In this document: one piece after another, positions 26,853 through 35,095 of the stretch
How positions within the stretch are numbered: the first letter of the stretch is position 1
Layout of the letters: every line of letters begins with the position of its first letter
Assembly: GCA_031418715.1 (NCBI GenBank)
Contig: JANOJL010000045.1
Coordinates: forward strand, 1 to 64,000
Source: JANMDU01 sp031418715
GTDB lineage: Bacteria; Pseudomonadota; Gammaproteobacteria; Burkholderiales; Burkholderiaceae_C
DNA length: 64,000 nucleotides
Reading direction: 5' to 3'
Position numbers and translations under genes: made by a program
The notes under the pieces: generated by a model
What the model was told of the DNA's origin: nothing
The model's database searches: none
What the model saw: only the letters and a program-made list of their open reading frames with translations

Positions 26853-27532
26853 TTCTTTTTCCCTTCAATTTGTCTGCGCTTTTGCTCGGCTTGCACCAAA
26901 GCCAGCGCATATTGCGTAAGCCGCTGCCCCATCACATCCAAAGCGGCAGGGCTGCTCACCAAATACGGGCGCACAGCAAGTAGCACCTCGCGCCCCATGT
27001 ACAAAAACACCGCCTGCGCCACGATGCACAGCGCAAGGCGATGCACATCATCGTCTTCTTTCGTGATGCCCAGATGGCGGCAGAGCACCGTGACCAAAGC
27101 TTTGTGATAAGGCGTTATGCCGTGATCAATTTCTTCTTGCCACAAACCTGTGGGCTCGACCATCTCGCGCATGTGAAGCTTGGTGCACAGTTGCACCAAT
27201 TCACCTTTTTTGAGCGGCTCTATAAAGCCGGAATATAAGCCTTGCAAGGCTTGCTCCAATGACAACTTTGGATCATCAAACAGCGTGATATCGTCTTGCG
27301 GTTGTCCCATGGGCTCACAAAACGACGCGCGGTAAATACCCGCTTTGTCACCAAAGTAATAGCGAATCGCAGCCACATTGGCCCGCGCCGCGTCGGCAAT
27401 CATCCGCGTGGAGGTTTTCTCGAAACCATGCGCGGCAAAGCAGCGCAGCGCAGCGTGCAGCAGGCGCTGACGCGATTCGTTGGGCTCGGACGCCTCCGCT
27501 GAAGCTAGGGATACACCGCTGTTTTTTATCAT
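26849..27532 (-). CDS. TetR/AcrR-family repressor (CerR-like)
   Basis: 227 residues. The N-terminal helix-turn-helix (AALRCFAAHGFEKTSTRMIADAA) is followed by NVAAIRYYFGDKAGIY, typical of the TetR group with a CerR/DUF1956 C-terminal ligand domain. It heads and overlaps the efflux operon (TetR, outer-membrane channel, HlyD, RND, rhomboid). A perfect inverted repeat 18 bases upstream (27550-27575) is its likely operator, implying autoregulation and control of the pump. No clear Shine-Dalgarno precedes the ATG, so the start is moderately certain. Confidence 0.9.
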   Translation of the reverse strand: MIKNSGVSLASAEASEPNESRQRLLHAALRCFAAHGFEKTSTRMIADAARANVAAIRYYFGDKAGIYRASFCEPMGQPQDDITLFDDPKLSLEQALQGLYSGFIEPLKKGELVQLCTKLHMREMVEPTGLWQEEIDHGITPYHKALVTVLCRHLGITKEDDDVHRLALCIVAQAVFLYMGREVLLAVRPYLVSSPAALDVMGQRLTQYALALVQAEQKRRQIEGKKK

Positions 27533-27549
27533 GGAAAGCGATGATACCC

Positions 27550-27575
27550 AATTTAATCAAACGATTGATTAAATT
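27550..27575. promoter_or_regulatory. Candidate TetR operator (11-bp inverted repeat)
   Basis: AATTTAATCAA and TTGATTAAATT are perfect inverted arms separated by ACGA. They lie directly upstream of the TetR-family gene that leads the efflux operon. The size and position fit a TetR dimer site. Confidence 0.65.
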
Positions 27576-27629
27576 AATGTAAAGCCGATGATATAAGTGG
27601 GATATAAAAACCCGAATCAAGCGTCATTT

Positions 27630-27685
27630 ACTATGAAATAAATAGCAAACTATGCATTTTTTATAACGGAAAAGTGTTTAAAAGC
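27630..27685 (+). repeat. 57-bp dispersed repeat, copy R8 (intergenic)
   Basis: Good copy (ACTATGAAATAAATAGCA, ATGCA, TTTATAACGG) between the TetR gene and the 3' end of the rhodanese-like gene. The distal third is degraded. Confidence 0.85.
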
Positions 27686-27714
27686 ACTCTAAAAATCCGT
27701 GTGGCACTGGCTGG

Positions 27715-28251
27715 TCAATTCAACGCCAATTTGACCGCTAAATGGCGCTCTTCTAGCGCACTGGTGCGCATTTTGCTGCCCGCCATGCGCGCGCTAGGCG
27801 TTGGCGCATCAAACGGCGTGAGAAATTGCGGCACGGGCAGGCGCGCCTCCAGCTGGGTGGTGAGCGCATGGCCGCGCATTTGCCACTCTTGCACACCGCC
27901 CACCAACCAAAGCACGCGCCCCGAGGTGACTCGCGCCAATCGTTGCCACAAAGCCTGCGCATTCGCATCACCTGCATCACCAACGATCAGGACAGTGCGC
28001 GAACTGTCAATGCCAGCGCGGCCAAGCAACTGCGCCAATTCCTGTAAAGGGCGCTGCGCAATGTCGGCAGGTAGCGAAGCGGCGCTTGGCAGATGTCCCG
28101 CATCAAACTGCGCGGAAGAGCGCAGATCCACAGCAAATGCGCCTTTCGCGAGCGCGGCGAGCGCATCGTCAGCAGAAACAGCACTGGCTTGACCTGAATA
28201 AGCTTGGGCAGCGAAGAACGCTAGAAACAAAGGCAGCAAAGTTTTTATCAT
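27715..28251 (-). CDS. Exported rhodanese-like domain protein lacking the catalytic Cys
   Basis: 178 residues from ATG 28251. A signal peptide (IKTLLPLFLAFFAAQAYSGQASA) precedes one rhodanese fold: FAVDLRSSAQFDAGHLPSA at the start and GRVLWLVGGVQEWQMRGH at the end. At the active-site loop, where rhodaneses have Cys-x5-Arg/Ser, the sequence reads VLIVGDAGDANAQ with no Cys, so sulfurtransferase activity is not expected. Family parallels suggest a periplasmic binding or regulatory role. It is divergent from the Bug gene at 28455. The upstream open frame to 28443 is not supported by composition. Confidence 0.8.
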   Translation of the reverse strand: MIKTLLPLFLAFFAAQAYSGQASAVSADDALAALAKGAFAVDLRSSAQFDAGHLPSAASLPADIAQRPLQELAQLLGRAGIDSSRTVLIVGDAGDANAQALWQRLARVTSGRVLWLVGGVQEWQMRGHALTTQLEARLPVPQFLTPFDAPTPSARMAGSKMRTSALEERHLAVKLALN

Positions 28252-28454
28252 GGCACGTACTCTACGCAAGCAGCGCAGGCACGTCCAATACAGAGTTGTC
28301 AGATACTCATGCCTAAATTGACATAAGCTGCTAAGCCTTTGATTGATAAGGGGATTTCGGGTTAATCCTAGGGTGTATAGCGTGGTAAACACGTAGCCGA
28401 AATCATTACTTGCGCCGTTAACATCTAAATCATCCCTCTTCATCTGGAGTTTTT

Positions 28455-29462
28455 ATGATCACCAAACGTTTCGCCCTCATCGCTGCTGCGTCAGCTACGC
28501 TTTTCGGCTTGGGCTCGCTGAGCCTGTCCGCCGCCGCGCAGGACTTTCCAATCAAAGACAAGCCCATCAGCTTCGTTGTGCCTTTTGCAGCGGGCGGTCC
28601 CACTGACCGTGTCGCACGCGACTTAGCCGTTGCCATGGGCAAGGTCTTAGGCACCAGCGTCGTGGTCGAGAACGCTGCCGGTGGCCCAGGCGGCCTGATC
28701 GGTGCGAACAAGGTTGCCAAGGCAACCAATGATGGCTACACCCTGCTGGTGCACCATATTGCGATGGGCGTGTTCCCGACCCTCGTTCGCAATTTGCCTT
28801 TCAGCGTCCCGAATGACTTCGAGTATCTTGGCATGATCAACGAAGTGCCTATGACCTTGATTGCGCGCGCCAACTTGCCAGCCAACAATTTCGCTGAATT
28901 GCGCACTTGGGCCAATGCCAACAAAGGAAAGATTAACCTCGCCAACGCCGGCATTGCTTCCGCTTCTCACCTCTGCGGCATGCTCTTCCAATCCGCCATC
29001 GGCGTTGACATGACGACTGTTCCTTACCGCGGCACTGCTCCGGCCATGAACGATCTGCTCGGTGGTCAGGTGGATCTCATGTGCGACCAAACCACCAACA
29101 CGACCGGGCAAATTGAAGCTAAGAAGGTCAAAGCTTTTGGCGTGACGACGGCCAAGCGCCTGACCACACCTGCACTCAAAGACCTGCCTACCCTCCAGGA
29201 AGCCGGCCTGAAGGACTTCCAAGTCTCAGTCTGGCACGGTCTGTATGCCCCCAAGGGCACCTCTGCCGCCGTTCAAAAGAAGCTGAATGATGCCCTGAAA
29301 GTTGCTCTGAACGACGCAGACTTCATTGCCAAGCAGCAAGCCTTGGGCGCAGTCATCTTCACCGATGCCCGTACGGGACCAGTGGCGCACAAACAATTTG
29401 TGACGGCAGAGATTGCAAAATGGGAGCCGATCATCAAGGCTTCTGGCGTCTACGCTGATTAA
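28455..29462 (+). CDS. Bug/TctC-type periplasmic binding protein
   Basis: 335 residues: signal peptide cut after SLSAAAQ, then the Bug-family N-terminus PISFVVPFAAGGPTDRVAR and the ligand-loop ENAAGGPGGLIGANKVAKA. These proteins deliver carboxylates or related solutes to tripartite tricarboxylate transporters, or act as sensors. No TctA/TctB permease is encoded nearby. A clean terminator follows at 29483. A TTGACA at 28318-28323, with a weak -10 around 28341, may be its promoter. Confidence 0.93.
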   Translation: MITKRFALIAAASATLFGLGSLSLSAAAQDFPIKDKPISFVVPFAAGGPTDRVARDLAVAMGKVLGTSVVVENAAGGPGGLIGANKVAKATNDGYTLLVHHIAMGVFPTLVRNLPFSVPNDFEYLGMINEVPMTLIARANLPANNFAELRTWANANKGKINLANAGIASASHLCGMLFQSAIGVDMTTVPYRGTAPAMNDLLGGQVDLMCDQTTNTTGQIEAKKVKAFGVTTAKRLTTPALKDLPTLQEAGLKDFQVSVWHGLYAPKGTSAAVQKKLNDALKVALNDADFIAKQQALGAVIFTDARTGPVAHKQFVTAEIAKWEPIIKASGVYAD

Positions 29463-29482
29463 TCTGCGTGCTGCAGACGATC

Positions 29483-29506
29483 AAGCCACCTTCGGGTGGC
29501 TTTTTT
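29483..29506 (+). terminator. Rho-independent terminator after Bug gene
   Basis: AAGCCACC-TTCG-GGTGGCTT stem with a tetraloop followed by six T. It sits 20 bases after the stop of the binding-protein gene. Confidence 0.92.
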
Positions 29507-29559
29507 GTATCTGCCAGACGGGCTGGGGGGCTCACCTCTTTATGGACTCGCCAAGCTGA

Positions 29560-29976
29560 ATGAGAATGACCCTGATGCCAACCCTTCGTACCATCGACTC
29601 TATTACGCAGCTGACCCCGCAAGACGCGCTGTGCATTGCCGTGAGCGGCTCGCATGGCGGCATCAGCTCGGCACGCTTTGCTGCAGCGGCAAGGCCATTG
29701 CTGAGCGTGTTTAACGATGCTGGTGTGGGCAAAGATGATGCTGGCGTTGCGGGCTTGGCTTGGCTGCAAACGCAGGGTTTAGCCGCCTGCGCAGCGGCGC
29801 ACACCAGCGCTTGCATCGGTGTGGCACAAAGCACGCTAGATGACGGCATCATCAGCCATGCCAACGCGCTGGCTCACGCGCTGGGCGTTCGCCTAGGGCA
29901 AACGTGTAAACAGGTTGTGCAGTGTATGCAGCACACTGCTAGCACAGGCTTTCAAAACACTGGAGACGCCATATGA
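29560..29976 (+). CDS. Conserved-looking small protein of unknown function, coupled to a Bug gene
   Basis: 138 residues, no signal peptide or membrane segment. It contains ordered-looking motifs such as CIAVSGSHGGISSARF, FNDAGVGKDDAGVAG and GIISHANALAHALGV, suggesting a small soluble enzyme or binding domain; I do not recognise the family. Its stop overlaps the start of the next Bug binding-protein gene (ATGA, 29973-29976), which implies coupled expression and related function. The start could be any of three close in-frame ATGs (29560, 29566, 29575). Confidence 0.75.
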   Translation: MRMTLMPTLRTIDSITQLTPQDALCIAVSGSHGGISSARFAAAARPLLSVFNDAGVGKDDAGVAGLAWLQTQGLAACAAAHTSACIGVAQSTLDDGIISHANALAHALGVRLGQTCKQVVQCMQHTASTGFQNTGDAI

Positions 29977-31025
29977 ATTCCTCTTCCTCATCCTTTTTCG
30001 ATAAGAAATGGCCAGTCGCATACATCCATGCTACACGGCGCGCTATATTTTTAATAGCATCTGCTGCAGTGCTTCAGTTCGGTCTGCAAAGCACTGCATG
30101 GGCGCAAGCGTGGCCGAGTAAGCCGGTGCGCATCGTCGTGCCCTTCGCGGCAGGTGGCACGACAGACATTTTGGCGCGCGCGATTGCACCTGAATTGCAA
30201 AAGGCCTTTGGCCAATCTTTCATCGTTGAAAACCGCGCAGGCGCGGGCGGTAATGTGGGCGCAGATTTGGTCGCCAAAAGCAATGACGGCCACACGATTT
30301 TGATGGGTACGGTGGGCACGCACGGCATCAACAAAGCGCTGTATCCCAGCATGTCTTTCGATCCAGTGAAAGATTTCGCGCCGATCACGGTGGTGGCTTA
30401 TGTGCCCAATGTGATGGTGATGAATGCAGAAAAAGCGCGTGCTTTGAACATCAACTCCGTGCCCGATTTCATCAGGTATGCGAAGGCTCAGCCTGGCAAG
30501 CTCAACATGGCTTCTAGCGGCAACGGCACATCCATTCACCTCGCAGGCGAATTGTTCAAAAGCCGCGCAGGTGTTTTCATGGTGCACTTCCCCTATCGCG
30601 GCTCAGGCCCTGCGCTTTTGGACATGATCAGCGGCAACATGGATGTGATGTTTGACAATCTGCCTTCGGCCTTGCCACACATCAAATCAGGCAAGCTCAA
30701 AGCATTTGCTGTGACCAGCAACCAACGCTCGCAAGCCGTGCCAGATTTACCCACGGTGGAGCAAGCTGGCGGCGCAGCGATGAAGGATTTTGAGGCCAGC
30801 AGCTGGTTCGGCTTGCTTGCACCAGCGTCTATGCCTGCCGCTCAGGTGCAGCGCTTGCAGCAGGAGACGGCCAAAGCGTTGGAGCGCAGCGATATCAAGG
30901 AAAAATTCATTGCGCAAGGCGCTATTCCAGGTGGCAACAGCCCCGCAGATTTCGCCAAGCACATTGACGCAGAAATCGCTAAATGGGCGCAAGTGGTGAA
31001 AGCTTCTGGCGCGAAAGTGGATTGA
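29973..31025 (+). CDS. Bug/TctC-type periplasmic binding protein
   Basis: 350 residues. A long N-terminus (about 45 residues) with the hydrophobic stretch RRAIFLIASAAVLQFG precedes the cleavage region STAWAQ and the mature Bug start WPSKPVRIVVPFAAGGTTDILAR; the loop ENRAGAGGNVGADLVAKS is conserved. The hydrophobic stretch is partly encoded by a truncated dispersed repeat (R10, 30042-30080). It is translationally coupled to the unknown 138-residue protein. Ligand unknown. Confidence 0.92.
   Translation: MNSSSSSFFDKKWPVAYIHATRRAIFLIASAAVLQFGLQSTAWAQAWPSKPVRIVVPFAAGGTTDILARAIAPELQKAFGQSFIVENRAGAGGNVGADLVAKSNDGHTILMGTVGTHGINKALYPSMSFDPVKDFAPITVVAYVPNVMVMNAEKARALNINSVPDFIRYAKAQPGKLNMASSGNGTSIHLAGELFKSRAGVFMVHFPYRGSGPALLDMISGNMDVMFDNLPSALPHIKSGKLKAFAVTSNQRSQAVPDLPTVEQAGGAAMKDFEASSWFGLLAPASMPAAQVQRLQQETAKALERSDIKEKFIAQGAIPGGNSPADFAKHIDAEIAKWAQVVKASGAKVD
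30042..30080 (+). repeat. 57-bp dispersed repeat, truncated copy R10 (intragenic, in frame)
   Basis: Only the first part (GCTATATTTTTAATAGCA and the following T-G-C segment) is recognisable. It encodes AIFLIASAAVLQFG in the signal peptide of a Bug protein, in the same frame as the full copies. Confidence 0.5.
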
Positions 31026-31037
31026 GCTACTAGCGGC

Positions 31038-31343
31038 TCAAACACCCCAAGTGATCGGCACATCCGCTTTCAAACTGCGCTCCATCAAAGTCACCAGTGG
31101 CCAAGCCCGCGTGCGCAGGCTGATGCGTTTACCGCCTTGATCTTCCGGTTCTTCGGCAACACCGCCTGCTCGTTCTTCCTGCGCAACCGCAGCCTCAAGC
31201 GCGGTTTTGGCAGCGACCATCTGGCCTGGCACCAAAATGCCTTTGGCATCAAAATCTTTGCCGATGATGCTGAGCACTTGGCGACCCGTAGGCTCGAGCA
31301 TGATGACATCACCGCCAGCATCGGATTTGAATTTGTAGAGCAT
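31038..31343 (-). CDS. DUF1840 family protein
   Basis: 101 residues beginning MLYKFKSDAGGDVIMLEPTGRQVLSIIGKD, the characteristic start of DUF1840, and ending in a region with PLVTLMERSLKADVPITWGV. The family is small, cytoplasmic and common in betaproteobacteria, without known function. It lies 8 bases after the gene at 31352-32014 on the same strand, and the two are probably co-transcribed. Confidence 0.88.
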   Translation of the reverse strand: MLYKFKSDAGGDVIMLEPTGRQVLSIIGKDFDAKGILVPGQMVAAKTALEAAVAQEERAGGVAEEPEDQGGKRISLRTRAWPLVTLMERSLKADVPITWGV

Positions 31344-31351
31344 GCGTGTTG

Positions 31352-32014
31352 TTAGGGCAATAGGCCGCTGTCATGCGGCACAGGACGTGTGGCATGGAAG
31401 CCTGTGTTGGGGACAGGATGGGTGTCGCTGAATCCACCATCGGCATTTTGTGGGATCGGTAACGTGGCAGAGGCTTCAGCGCCGGTGATGACGGAGGGCA
31501 TGGTGGACATCGTGGCGGGCACGGCCAGCTCGCTGCGCAATCGGTCGTAGGCAGCGCCGCGGCTTTTGACAGCATCGGCTCGCCAAGCTAGCGCACCTGC
31601 CAATTCGTCGTGGGGGCAACCTGCATCAGGCAAGATGCGCCATAGCACAGCACGCACGGCGCGAGCCACGTTCACATCGTCTTCACGAATGCGCTTGAGT
31701 GCCTGCTGCTCATAAGCGCCTGATTGTGACCAAAGCTGCTCATCCCAAATACGCAAACTCACTTGCAATTGAAAGTAAGCTTTCTCGTCGTCTGAAATGG
31801 TGACGACTTCGTAGCTCAGCCAATTGGAGGGGATACCGAAGATGGCTGTGGTGCGCACAGCGGCTGCGCGGATCAGCTCACGTGCTGCGCGCACATCTTT
31901 GTCAGCGAGGCTGAGCGGCACGGGTTGGCCTTCAACATCGAAGAAGCCGGTGGAAGGCGATGGGATTTCGTGCGCCGCAGGGGCGTTGTTCAGAATACGG
32001 TCTAGCCAGCTCAC
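31352..32014 (-). CDS. Hypothetical protein
   Basis: 220 residues, soluble, with a helical middle part (about 40-165, rich in Arg, Ala and Glu) and a Pro/Ser/Thr-rich C-terminal tail in which the H-P/R-P-V-P motif recurs (DTHPVPNTGFHATRPVPHD). I do not recognise the family. It appears to be the first gene of a two-gene unit with DUF1840. It is divergent from the aminobenzoyl-CoA monooxygenase gene across 115 bases that hold the palindromic operator. Confidence 0.7.
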   Translation of the reverse strand: MSWLDRILNNAPAAHEIPSPSTGFFDVEGQPVPLSLADKDVRAARELIRAAAVRTTAIFGIPSNWLSYEVVTISDDEKAYFQLQVSLRIWDEQLWSQSGAYEQQALKRIREDDVNVARAVRAVLWRILPDAGCPHDELAGALAWRADAVKSRGAAYDRLRSELAVPATMSTMPSVITGAEASATLPIPQNADGGFSDTHPVPNTGFHATRPVPHDSGLLP

Positions 32015-32093
32015 GATATGCCCTTGTTGTGATGAGGTGATGAGGTGATGACCATTGTAGTGAATCAGGGCATGAAGTGGCTATGAATTTCAT

Positions 32094-32129
32094 TTGACAG
32101 ATAGATAATTTAAGCTTAAATTATCTATC
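32094..32129 (+). promoter_or_regulatory. Promoter with perfect 30-bp palindrome abutting the ATG
   Basis: A consensus -35 TTGACA (32094-32099) is followed directly by a perfect 30-bp palindrome (32100-32129) centred on AAGCTT, whose left arm is GATAGATAATTTAAG. The palindrome ends at the base before the ATG at 32130. A -10 element (TAAATT, 32117-32122, spacer 17) lies within it. No Shine-Dalgarno is present, so transcription could begin at or next to the A of ATG, giving a leaderless mRNA. The likely ligand-responsive repressor is the MarR protein encoded inside the operon (34604). Confidence 0.78.
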
Positions 32130-34478
32130 ATGTATTCATTGCCTTCTATCTCACCTTTGACTCTGCTCTGTGTCGGCGGCGGCCCCAGCGGTCTGTATTT
32201 CGCTCTGCTCATGAAAAAACGCTTTCCCACGATGCGCGTGCTCGTGGTGGAGCGGAATCGACCATTTGATACGTTTGGTTGGGGCGTGGTCTTGTCTGAT
32301 CAAACGCTCTCCAACTTAAAAATCGCTGACCCAGAGAGCGCGCAACTCATCGGGGATGCCTTCAACCATTGGGACGATATTGAGGTCTTCTTCAAAGGCC
32401 GCAGCGTGCGCTCGACAGGCCATGGCTTTTGCGGGATTGGACGCAAACATTTGCTCAATATTTTGCAAGAGCGCTGTCAAGCACTGGGCGTGGAGTTGGT
32501 GTTTGAAACCGATGTGCAAGACGATCAAACTTTGGCAGCGCAATACAACGCAGACCTTGTCATCGCCAGCGATGGTCTGAACAGCCGCATCCGCACACGC
32601 TACGCCGCCGCTTACCAGCCTGACATTGACACGCGCCGCTGCCGCTTCGTCTGGCTGGGCACGAAGAAAACCTTCGATGCCTTCACCTTTGCCTTCGAGA
32701 GAACAGAGCATGGCTGGTTTGCTGCGCATGCCTACAAGTTCAACGACGACACCTCCACCTTCATCGTAGAAACGCCACATGAGGTGTGGAAAGCGCATGG
32801 CTTGGATCAGATGGAGCAGCCTGATGCGATCGCTTTTTGCGAGAAACTCTTTGCCTCCTACTTAGATGGCAACCCGCTGCTGAGCAATGCGACGCATCAA
32901 CGCGGTAGCGCGATTTGGATTCAGTTTCCGCGCGTAGTTTGCGGTAATTGGGTGCATGAGGTAAGCATTTCAGGCAAGCGCGTGCCGATCGTACTAATGG
33001 GCGATGCGGCACACACCGCGCATTTCTCCATCGGCTCAGGTACGAAACTGGCGCTGGAAGATGCGATTGATTTGGCCGATGAGTTTGTGCGGCATGCGAA
33101 TGTGTCTTCAGATGAAGATTTGCCAGGGATTTTGCAGGCTTACCAAGCACGGCGTAGCGTGGAAGTGTTGAAAATCCAAAACGCAGCACGCAATTCCACC
33201 GAATGGTTTGAAAATGTGGAGCGCTATGCAAGCATGGAGGCTGAGCAGTTTTACTACAGCCTGCTGACGCGCAGCCAGCGCATCAGCCACGACAACCTGC
33301 GTGTGCGCGATGCAACATGGTTGCTCGGCTATGAAAGCTGGTTTGCGAAAAAACCTGCGGCGAAACATCCGGTCTTGCCGATGCTCACGCCCTTCAAAAT
33401 GCGCGATGTGCAGTTGAAAAACCGCATTGTCGTTAGCCCAATGGCAACCTACAGCGCCATCGACGGCATCATGCAAGATTTTCATCTCGTGCATTTGGGT
33501 GCGCGTGCTTTGGGCGGTGCATCGCTGGTGATGATTGAGATGACATCGCCGAATATGGAAGGCCGCATCACACCGGGCTGTACCGTGTTGGAAAATGACG
33601 AGCAGCAAGCCGCCCTGATGCGAATTGCACAGTTCTTTAAGAGTAGCAGCGCAAAACTAGGCCTGCAACTCGGCCACAGCGGCCCCAAAGGCTCAACGCA
33701 ATTGGGCTGGGAAACGACAGACAAACCGTTGAAAGAAGGAAATTGGCCGCTCATCGCAGCCAGCGCAGTCGCTTTTGGCGAGCAGAATCAAACTCCCAAA
33801 GCCATGACGCGCGCTGACATGGATCGCATCCAACAAGCGTTCGTTGCAAGTACCGAACGCGCTGCCGCTGCAGGCATCGACTGGCTGGAGCTGCACTGCG
33901 CCCATGGCTACTTGCTCTCCAGCTTCATCTGCCCTTTGACCAATTTCAGAACCGACGACTACGGCGGCTCGCTAGAAAACCGTTGCCGCTATCCGCTCGA
34001 AGTCTTCAAAGCGATTCGCGCAGCTTGGCCACAAGGCAAACCAATCAGCGTGCGCATCTCCGCACATGATTGGGCAGAAGGCGGCAACACCGATGACGAT
34101 GCGATAGCCATCTCTGGCCTCTTCAAAGCCGCAGGCGCAGACATGATCGACGTATCTAGCGGCCAAACCACCCGCGCTGCCAAGCCGATTTATGGCCGCA
34201 TGTACCAAACGCCTTTCGCAGATCGCATCCGCAATGAAGTGGGAATCGCCACAATTGCTGTTGGCGCAATCAGCGAGGCCGATCATGCCAACAGCATCAT
34301 CGCCGCAGGCCGCGCCGATCTTTGCGCCATCGCCCGCCCGCATCTGGCTGACCCCGCGTGGACGCTACATGCCGCCGCGCAACAGCAAAGCCGCGATGTG
34401 GATTGGCCACTGCCTTACATCAGTGGGCGTGATCAGACGTATCGTGAAATCGCGAAGATCCGAACGGCTACTGTTTAG
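32130..34478 (+). CDS. abmA: 2-aminobenzoyl-CoA monooxygenase/reductase-like fusion flavoprotein
   Basis: 782 residues made of two enzymes. The N-terminal half (1-405) is a class A FAD monooxygenase (CVGGGPSGLYFALL, GWGVVLSDQT, MGDAAHTAHFSIGSGTKLALEDA). The C-terminal half (about 415-780) is an old-yellow-enzyme-type FMN reductase (LTPFKMRDVQLKNRIVVSPM, LQLGHSGPKGS, ELHCAHGYLLSSF). This architecture is that of 2-aminobenzoyl-CoA monooxygenase/reductase of Azoarcus and of salicylyl-CoA 5-hydroxylase. The neighbouring CoA ligase, beta-oxidation genes and RidA favour the aminobenzoate route. The ATG immediately follows the 30-bp palindrome and lacks a ribosome site. Confidence 0.88.
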   Translation: MYSLPSISPLTLLCVGGGPSGLYFALLMKKRFPTMRVLVVERNRPFDTFGWGVVLSDQTLSNLKIADPESAQLIGDAFNHWDDIEVFFKGRSVRSTGHGFCGIGRKHLLNILQERCQALGVELVFETDVQDDQTLAAQYNADLVIASDGLNSRIRTRYAAAYQPDIDTRRCRFVWLGTKKTFDAFTFAFERTEHGWFAAHAYKFNDDTSTFIVETPHEVWKAHGLDQMEQPDAIAFCEKLFASYLDGNPLLSNATHQRGSAIWIQFPRVVCGNWVHEVSISGKRVPIVLMGDAAHTAHFSIGSGTKLALEDAIDLADEFVRHANVSSDEDLPGILQAYQARRSVEVLKIQNAARNSTEWFENVERYASMEAEQFYYSLLTRSQRISHDNLRVRDATWLLGYESWFAKKPAAKHPVLPMLTPFKMRDVQLKNRIVVSPMATYSAIDGIMQDFHLVHLGARALGGASLVMIEMTSPNMEGRITPGCTVLENDEQQAALMRIAQFFKSSSAKLGLQLGHSGPKGSTQLGWETTDKPLKEGNWPLIAASAVAFGEQNQTPKAMTRADMDRIQQAFVASTERAAAAGIDWLELHCAHGYLLSSFICPLTNFRTDDYGGSLENRCRYPLEVFKAIRAAWPQGKPISVRISAHDWAEGGNTDDDAIAISGLFKAAGADMIDVSSGQTTRAAKPIYGRMYQTPFADRIRNEVGIATIAVGAISEADHANSIIAAGRADLCAIARPHLADPAWTLHAAAQQQSRDVDWPLPYISGRDQTYREIAKIRTATV

Positions 34479-34582
34479 GTCACGCGAAAAACGCAAAAAA
34501 TACAAAAAGACAGCTGTGAACCTATTGAAATTCCCTCATTTTTTGCGTTGTTCGCGAACTTTTCTCGCTTTGCGCGTTACCT
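34479..34582. repeat. Second repeat family (GCG/A-T arms), copy B1
   Basis: Imperfect inverted repeat between the monooxygenase and MarR genes. The left arm has CACGCGAAAAACGCAAAAAA and the right arm has TTTTTTGCGTTGTTCGCG and CTTTGCGCGTTACC. The right arm ends about 22 bases before the MarR ATG. Copies B2 and B3 share the TTTTTGCG...TTTTCGCGTTA pattern. Confidence 0.7.
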
Positions 34583-34603
34583 CATCCTTAGAGAGCTAAA
34601 ACC

Positions 34604-35089
34604 ATGGACTTAGAAGCCCGTCTCCATACCGATCATGCGGACGAGTTGCGCCTGTGGCTGCGTATGCTCACCTGCACGCAACTGATTGAGCGCAACATTC
34701 GCGCCGCACTGCGCGAAAAATTTGACACGACGCTACCGCGCTTTGATTTGATGTCGCAACTTGAACGCGCCCCACAAGGCCTGAAGATGAACGAGCTCTC
34801 GCGCCGCTTGATGGTCACCGGTGGGAACATCACTGGCATCACGGATCAGCTGGTGAGCGAAGGTTTGGTGGAGCGCTTGGCCGTAGAAGGCGATCGCCGC
34901 GCCTACCTTGTCCGCCTCACGAGCGCAGGTCACAAGAGTTTCGAGATCATGGCGCAAGCGCATGAGGCTTGGATCGTGCAAGCTTTTGATGGCCTTGGGG
35001 AAAAAGATATCGCGCAGCTTTACAAGTTGCTCGGCCGGGTGAAAGACAGCGCCATTGCGATGAATCTCATGACAGATCAAGAAGCTTGA
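34604..35089 (+). CDS. MarR-family transcriptional regulator
   Basis: 161 residues with the winged helix-turn-helix of MarR proteins: LPRFDLMSQLERAPQGLKMNELSRRLMV, the recognition helix in GGNITGITDQLVSEGLV, and the wing EGDRRAYLVRLT. It lies inside the aminobenzoate operon between the monooxygenase and enoyl-CoA hydratase genes. MarR regulators of CoA-linked aromatic pathways usually respond to the acyl-CoA intermediate. The palindrome at 32100-32129 is its most likely site. Confidence 0.93.
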   Translation: MDLEARLHTDHADELRLWLRMLTCTQLIERNIRAALREKFDTTLPRFDLMSQLERAPQGLKMNELSRRLMVTGGNITGITDQLVSEGLVERLAVEGDRRAYLVRLTSAGHKSFEIMAQAHEAWIVQAFDGLGEKDIAQLYKLLGRVKDSAIAMNLMTDQEA

Positions 35090-35095
35090 AGACCG

